NCBI GenBank assembly: GCA_034721855.1
Contig: JAYENB010000270.1
Location: 1-9,196 of the forward strand
Direction: 5' to 3'
From: JAQIBY01 sp034721855
Lineage (GTDB): Bacteria; Bacteroidota; Bacteroidia; Bacteroidales; ML635J-15
Length of the DNA stretch: 9,196 bases
The notes beneath the pieces were generated by a model, which had not been told where the DNA came from, did not search any database, and saw only the letters and a list, made by a program, of their open reading frames with translations. Below are positions 5,280 to 9,196 of the stretch, one piece after another. The position numbers and the translations under genes are program-made. The number at the start of each line of letters is the position of its first letter. Within the stretch, counting starts at the first letter, position 1.

Positions 5280-7511
5280 TTATTTTTCGTTGATTTTCTT
5301 TTCCAGTGCCGAGTTGTATATTTTTTTCAGGTCTTTGACAAAGCCAAAAGATACATCATCCACACGGATTTCGCCTTTGGTAACATGACCGAGGGTTGAA
5401 AACGGAAAATCGTTATCAATCATGAGATCAATAAAATCCGATTCTTTGTCGGGTTCCACACTGACAACAACGCGTCCCTGAGCTTCTCCAAAAAGGAAAG
5501 CGTCTTTTCTGACTTCGGCATCGCTGGTGATGTCAAAACCCAGGTTATTGTCAAAAGCAGATTCAGAGAGGCTGACAAACAGACCGCCGTCAGAAACATC
5601 ATGCATGGATTCGACCAGATTTTCTTTTGCCAGTGTTTGCAGTATTTTTATGAGTTTATGCTCAAAATCCAGATCGAAAAAGGGTGCAGGTGTGTTTTTA
5701 ATGTTGTGGTAATGATACAGGTATTCGGAAGAAGCGATGTCGTTTTTGGATTTCCCGAGCAGGAAAATCATGTCGCCTTTGCGTTTGAAACCCAGTCCAG
5801 TATGGTATGATTTGTCTTCCATAATGCCCAGCATGCCGATAGTAGGTGTGGGAAATACCGGTTCGGTTTTGCCGTTTTTGGTGGTTTGGTTATAGAAGCT
5901 GACATTGCCGCCGGTAACGGGAGTGTTGAATTTCCTGCATGCCTCTCCCATGCCCTGTACTGCTTTGACAAATTGCCAGTATGCTTCGGGATTATAGGGA
6001 GATCCAAAGTTCAGGCAGTTTGTAATCGCCGTTGGCGTTGCCCCTGAACAGGCTACATTTTTTGCTGATTCAGCCACAGCTATCATGGCACCTGTGTAAG
6101 GATCGGCCTTAACATAACGGCTGTTGCAATCAGTGGTCAGGGCCAGAGCTGTGTTGGTGCCTTTGATGTTGACTACACCTGCATCCGATACTTTATTGGT
6201 ACTCATATTATTGGTGCGTACCATGGTATCGTATTGTTCAATCACCCATCGTTTTGATGCCACATTGGGCTGAGCCAGGATAAATTCCGCAATTTTTTTA
6301 TAATTTTTTGGTTGTGGTACATCATCTATCTTAAATGATTTACTGCTTGTGATGTAAGCCGGTTCAGTGTATTCTCGCTCATATACTGGTGCACCACCAC
6401 CAAGCACAAGGCTGGATGCAGGTACTTCAGCTTCTTGTTTGCCTTTGTACGAAAAGTAGAGTTTATCTTCATCAATGACTTCACCAATCTGAACACAGTT
6501 GATGTCCCATTTTGTAAATATGTTTTTGGCGACATCTTCTTTCCCTTTATTGATTACCACAAGCATGCGTTCCTGCGATTCGGAAAGCAGGATTTCCCAT
6601 GCTTCCATGTTTTTTTGCCGCAGTGGTACTTTGTCAAGGTCAATGCGCATACCTGAATTGCCTTTTTCCGACATTTCGGAGGTGGAACAAATGATGCCGG
6701 CAGCACCCATATCTTGCATGCCAACAGCCACACCACTGTCAATGAGTTCTAACGAAGCTTCAAGGAGCAGTTTTTCCTGGAACGGATCCCCAACCTGTAT
6801 GCTGGGAATGTCATCGGCAGAATTTTCAGTGATGTCGGCTGAGGCGAAAGTGGCACCATGTATGCCGTCTTTCCCCGTGGATGAACCAACAATGAAAACA
6901 GGATTGCCTTTTCCCGTTGCTATGGCTGATACCATGTTGCCTTTTTTCAATATCCCTACACTCATGGCATTGACGAGGGGGTTGGTGTTGTATGATTCAT
7001 CAAAAAACACTTCCCCACCAACCACGGGAACACCGAACGAGTTTCCGTAATCGCCGATGCCTTTTACCACGCCTTTTATCATCCATTTTGTGCTGTCGTT
7101 TTTGAGGTTGCCAAAGCGCAAAGAATTGAGCTGAGCAATGGGACGGGCCCCGAGGGTGAAAATATCACGGTTGATGCCGCCCACGCCGGTAGCAGCGCCC
7201 TGGTATGGTTCTACAGCACATGGATGGTTATGTGATTCAATTTTGAAAGCGCATGCCAGATCATTTCCAATGTCCACCAGACCGGCATTTTCTGCACCTG
7301 CTTCAGTAAGCAATTTACCGCCTTCGCGTGGCAGGGTTTTCAGCCAGCGGATGGAGTTTTTATAACTGGCATGTTCTGACCACATTACCGAATATATGCT
7401 GAGTTCGGTAAAATTGGGTTTGCGCCCCATGTATTTTTGGATCAGAGCAAATTCTTCTTCATTGATGCCAAGATCAGCAGCGGTTTTTAGGTTTACTTCA
7501 GGATATTTCAT
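5280..7511 (-). CDS. purL: Phosphoribosylformylglycinamidine synthase subunit PurL (small type)
   Basis: PurL converts formylglycinamide ribonucleotide to its amidine using ATP and ammonia, the fourth step of purine synthesis. The 743-residue length fits the small, separate-subunit form, which lacks a glutaminase domain and depends on PurQ and PurS. Neither partner is in this window. Conserved blocks run throughout: MWSEHASYKNS (43-53, catalytic-site His 47), KIESHNHP (90-97), the glycine-rich EPYQGAATGVGGINRD (101-116), a GKDGIHGATFAS block, a DMGAAGI block, NCLNFGSP, VTGGNVSFYN and HDVSDGG, with tandem AIRS-type ATP-binding and C-terminal domains. The residue after His 47 is Ala, where most PurL proteins I know have Cys (SEHCSYK). 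The ATG at 7511-7509 gives the expected N-terminus, and a perfect TAnnTTTG box lies 26 bases upstream. It is followed after one base by menG. Confidence 0.96.
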   Translation of the reverse strand: MKYPEVNLKTAADLGINEEEFALIQKYMGRKPNFTELSIYSVMWSEHASYKNSIRWLKTLPREGGKLLTEAGAENAGLVDIGNDLACAFKIESHNHPCAVEPYQGAATGVGGINRDIFTLGARPIAQLNSLRFGNLKNDSTKWMIKGVVKGIGDYGNSFGVPVVGGEVFFDESYNTNPLVNAMSVGILKKGNMVSAIATGKGNPVFIVGSSTGKDGIHGATFASADITENSADDIPSIQVGDPFQEKLLLEASLELIDSGVAVGMQDMGAAGIICSTSEMSEKGNSGMRIDLDKVPLRQKNMEAWEILLSESQERMLVVINKGKEDVAKNIFTKWDINCVQIGEVIDEDKLYFSYKGKQEAEVPASSLVLGGGAPVYEREYTEPAYITSSKSFKIDDVPQPKNYKKIAEFILAQPNVASKRWVIEQYDTMVRTNNMSTNKVSDAGVVNIKGTNTALALTTDCNSRYVKADPYTGAMIAVAESAKNVACSGATPTAITNCLNFGSPYNPEAYWQFVKAVQGMGEACRKFNTPVTGGNVSFYNQTTKNGKTEPVFPTPTIGMLGIMEDKSYHTGLGFKRKGDMIFLLGKSKNDIASSEYLYHYHNIKNTPAPFFDLDFEHKLIKILQTLAKENLVESMHDVSDGGLFVSLSESAFDNNLGFDITSDAEVRKDAFLFGEAQGRVVVSVEPDKESDFIDLMIDNDFPFSTLGHVTKGEIRVDDVSFGFVKDLKKIYNSALEKKINEK

Positions 7512-7536
7512 GATAAATGAATTTATTTCTATGAAA

Positions 7537-7570
7537 CAAAGATAGTTTTTTTGTTATAAATGTCATGAAA
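7537..7570 (-). promoter_or_regulatory. Putative purL-menG promoter
   Basis: Read on the minus strand, TATCTTTG (7544-7537) is a perfect match to the Bacteroidota -7 consensus TAnnTTTG. A partial -33 element, TTTC (7570-7567), lies 22 bases upstream. Transcription would begin near 7530, giving a leader of about 20 bases. The large palindrome at 7595-7775 would then lie upstream of the promoter and outside the mRNA. Confidence 0.5.
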
Positions 7571-7594
7571 GGAAAGCGGATATTGTTTTTATAA

Positions 7595-7775
7595 TACCTC
7601 AAATCCGCAAGTGGTTTGCGTAACGAAGGGCTAAAATATACGCCAGATGCGGGAAGCGCCAACATGAGCACTGTAATCGTAGCCGTAGCTACGGTGAAGC
7701 GCGCAATGTTGAGCATTGCCGCAGATGGCGTATAGTTTAGCGATGCAGTAGTAAAACACTTGCGGATTTGAGGTA
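7595..7775. repeat. 181-base nested imperfect palindrome (possible MITE-like element)
   Basis: The ends are perfect 19-base inverted repeats (7595-7613 and 7757-7775, TACCTCAAATCCGCAAGTG and its complement). Further in, GCTAAAATATACGCCA (7630-7645) pairs with 7726-7741 at 15 of 16 positions, TGCGG (7648-7652) with CCGCA (7719-7723), and CAACAT (7660-7665) with ATGTTG (7706-7711). The centre is the exact 12-base palindrome CCGTAGCTACGG (7683-7694). The outermost bases on both sides are TA, so it could be a non-autonomous element inserted at a TA dinucleotide, as IS630/Tc1-type elements do. No transposase gene is present. It is more GC-rich than its surroundings. Alternatives are a REP-like repeat or a structured RNA. 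Confidence 0.7.
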
Positions 7776-8086
7776 ATATACCAACTTTTCGTAAGCAACT
7801 GTTGATAACCGTTATTAACTGTCTATGTGGCCATTTTATATTTATTTTTCATTTCCCTGGTTGCCCAGGTAGTTATCAATCATAGCGGTAAAAAATATTT
7901 ATGCCTGACTTGATGCCAAAAGAAAAATATATTGATTTGTTAAATCTCAGGCAACGAAACCTTAACATTTATTGTCTTTTAACTAAATTATTTATGAATA
8001 TATAAGATTTAGAAAAAGAGAGGAGTAGTGTCATGTTAGGCTATCCATAATATAAGATTGTTTCCGATAAAATAAAATTAAAATAT
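7776..8086. other. AT-rich intergenic region with small hairpins
   Basis: No gene is recognisable here. TTGATAAC (7802-7809) is repeated inverted at 7872-7879. CCTGG/CCAGG (7856-7869, loop TTGC) forms a tight hairpin between these arms. A second nested structure lies at 7902-7953. None has a T tract that would make it an intrinsic terminator. The region separates the divergent purL and choice-of-anchor L genes, and it may simply be the long upstream region of the latter. Confidence 0.4.
7902..7953. repeat. Nested stem-loop in the upstream region of the secreted-protein gene
   Basis: TGCCTGA (7902-7908) pairs with TCAGGCA (7947-7953). Immediately inside the right arm, GATTT (7934-7938) pairs with AAATC (7942-7946) around a 3-base loop, so the two stems could stack. 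The left interval of 25 bases is unpaired and AT-rich. It matches no riboswitch class that I recognise, and it would lie upstream of the predicted promoter at 8087-8120. Confidence 0.25.
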
Positions 8087-8120
8087 TTTGTTTATGGGAT
8101 GTTAAAATTTTGTATATTTA
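8087..8120 (+). promoter_or_regulatory. Possible promoter of the choice-of-anchor L protein gene
   Basis: TTTG (8087-8090) and TATATTTA (8113-8120, seven of eight bases of TAnnTTTG) are separated by 22 bases, the same spacing as in the proposed purL promoter. This would give a leader of about 60 bases before the ATG at 8188. The surrounding sequence is very AT-rich, so a chance match is possible. Confidence 0.3.
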
Positions 8121-8187
8121 TCGTTTTAAAATGAGTCATTTGGATTTTACTAATATGTTCAGATGTGAATAAAAAAAATCAAGTGTT

Positions 8188-9196
8188 ATGAAAAATATAT
8201 GTGTTATAAGTTTAATGTTTATTTTGATATCGGTTTCTGGTATTAACGTATTGAAAGCTCAAACAATACAGGAATTAAGTACAGAGCCATCAGAATGTCA
8301 AGATATAAAGCCAACCTTGGATTTGCAATTCATTAACTTTGAGCTTAACCCGGCTTCCAATCATGAAATACCGTTTGAAGGGACATTGCGTTCTTATCAT
8401 AACCAAAATTATTATTTCGGTTTTAAAATGCCTGCCGGGATGGATGTTGACGTTCACCTCAATTATCCTGATGGGGATGAAACGGTTGCAGGTTTTTTAG
8501 CCTACCATGATGATCAAGGGGAATATAACCTGGTACGAATGACGCATTTACATGAATCACCAGGCGTGTTTACCATTAATCAGTTTGATTTTGCCCCTGG
8601 CGAGCAGGTTATGTTGCGTTTGTACTTTTCAAAGGAATTGTCAGGTCAGAACGTTGAAATTGCTGTCCGGAAGCGCCCTTCCCAAGGATATATAAAACTC
8701 ATTTCAGTGGACCCGGGTGCTTATACACCACAACAACTTGTAGAAGATATTTTGATTTCCGGTTGTGTTGAGGCTTTTAACGTTACTTATAATGGTGACC
8801 CGGTGAGCATAGCTTACTATACTGGTACCATAGGGAGTTCCGGTTTTGACGAGGGGTTTGTTATGGCCTCAGGATCCGCTGTAGATTCTGAAGGACCGGA
8901 TAATGGCCCTTCTACCGGAAGTAGCACATCAGGGGGATCGGATAGCGATTTGCAGGCATTGATACCAGGCTATACAATTAACGATGCTGCCATACTGGAA
9001 TTTGATTTTATCCCGGCCAGCAATGAACTCCAGTTTGAATATATTTTTGGTTCCGAGGAATTTCCGGAATGGGCTAATTCTTCTTTCAACGATGTGTTTG
9101 GTTTTTTCTTGTCGGGACCCGGCATAAACGGTCCTTATTCCAACAATGCAGAAAATATTGCCTTGTTGCCAAATGGACAACCTGTTACCATTGATA
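8188..9196 (+). CDS. Secreted choice-of-anchor L domain protein (partial, runs off the window)
   Basis: The frame from ATG 8188 is open to the window edge, giving 336 codons without a stop. Residues 1-24 form a signal peptide: basic start, hydrophobic core, and likely cleavage after KA before Gln 25. Residues about 40-163 look like a beta-sandwich with no family I can name (segments such as YYFGFKMPAG and VMLRLYFSKE). From about 181 the choice-of-anchor L domain begins (TPQQLVEDILISGC). Its hallmark GFVMASGSAVDSEGPDN (223-239) is followed by an acidic, serine- and glycine-rich loop, then FEYIFGSEEFPEW (283-295) and NDVFGFFLSGPG (301-312). Such proteins in Bacteroidota are typically large surface or secreted proteins, often with a C-terminal type IX secretion or gliding-motility-type sorting domain. 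That end is outside the window, so this remains inference. No Shine-Dalgarno is obvious, as is common in the phylum. Confidence 0.85.
   Translation, partial: MKNICVISLMFILISVSGINVLKAQTIQELSTEPSECQDIKPTLDLQFINFELNPASNHEIPFEGTLRSYHNQNYYFGFKMPAGMDVDVHLNYPDGDETVAGFLAYHDDQGEYNLVRMTHLHESPGVFTINQFDFAPGEQVMLRLYFSKELSGQNVEIAVRKRPSQGYIKLISVDPGAYTPQQLVEDILISGCVEAFNVTYNGDPVSIAYYTGTIGSSGFDEGFVMASGSAVDSEGPDNGPSTGSSTSGGSDSDLQALIPGYTINDAAILEFDFIPASNELQFEYIFGSEEFPEWANSSFNDVFGFFLSGPGINGPYSNNAENIALLPNGQPVTID

Noticed and set aside
6499..7050. Plus-strand open frame of 183 codons opposite purL
   Set aside because: It is antisense to conserved PurL blocks. Its serine-, methionine- and proline-rich composition is typical of a reverse-strand artefact.
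7498..7716. Minus-strand open frame running from inside the palindrome into purL
   Set aside because: It exists because the palindrome happens to lack stops. It overlaps the purL start and the proposed promoter and has no conserved domain.
7512..7775. Purine riboswitch in the purL leader
   Set aside because: No purine riboswitch core is visible, and the best promoter leaves a leader of only about 20 bases, with the palindrome upstream of it.

Overview
This window looks like part of a Bacteroidota (Bacteroidetes) chromosome, probably Bacteroidales or a close relative. Four signs support this. There is a long-form QueA. There is a Smr protein with the DUF2027 architecture typical of the phylum. 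There is a large secreted protein with a choice-of-anchor L domain, common in type IX-secreting Bacteroidota. Putative promoters resemble the Bacteroidota consensus (TTTG at -33, TAnnTTTG at -7). No rRNA, tRNA, CRISPR array or intact insertion sequence was seen.

Left part (1-2109), accessory and decayed. It opens with the last codons of an unidentified plus-strand gene, followed by a good intrinsic terminator. Next come two tandem remnants (about 263-715 and 740-952). Both encode the C-terminal membrane segment of a HdrE/QmoC-like (nitrate reductase gamma-like) cytochrome b, and both keep the same H-X18-H spacing and a K-W-(A/T)-H-x-x-Y-R motif. Neither has a convincing start or the rest of the protein. 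A lone AT-rich family 2 glycosyltransferase lies on the minus strand (1126-1893). This stretch reads as a spot where genes have been lost and gained.

Middle part (2110-7511), housekeeping. queA (minus, tRNA queuosine synthesis) is divergent from a DUF2027-Smr gene (plus), with about 42 bases between their starts. The Smr gene converges on a minus-strand pair, purL then menG. purL stops one base before menG starts, so the two are probably co-transcribed and translationally coupled. Purine synthesis and menaquinone synthesis have no direct functional link that I can see.

Right part (7512-9196). A 676-base gap contains a plausible purL promoter, a 181-base nested imperfect palindrome (7595-7775) flanked by TA dinucleotides, smaller hairpins, and a possible promoter for the last gene. 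That gene (8188 to the window end, incomplete) encodes an exported protein with a signal peptide and the start of a choice-of-anchor L domain.

I found no convincing new multi-gene system. The items most worth following up are the palindromic element upstream of purL and the tandem cytochrome b remnants.
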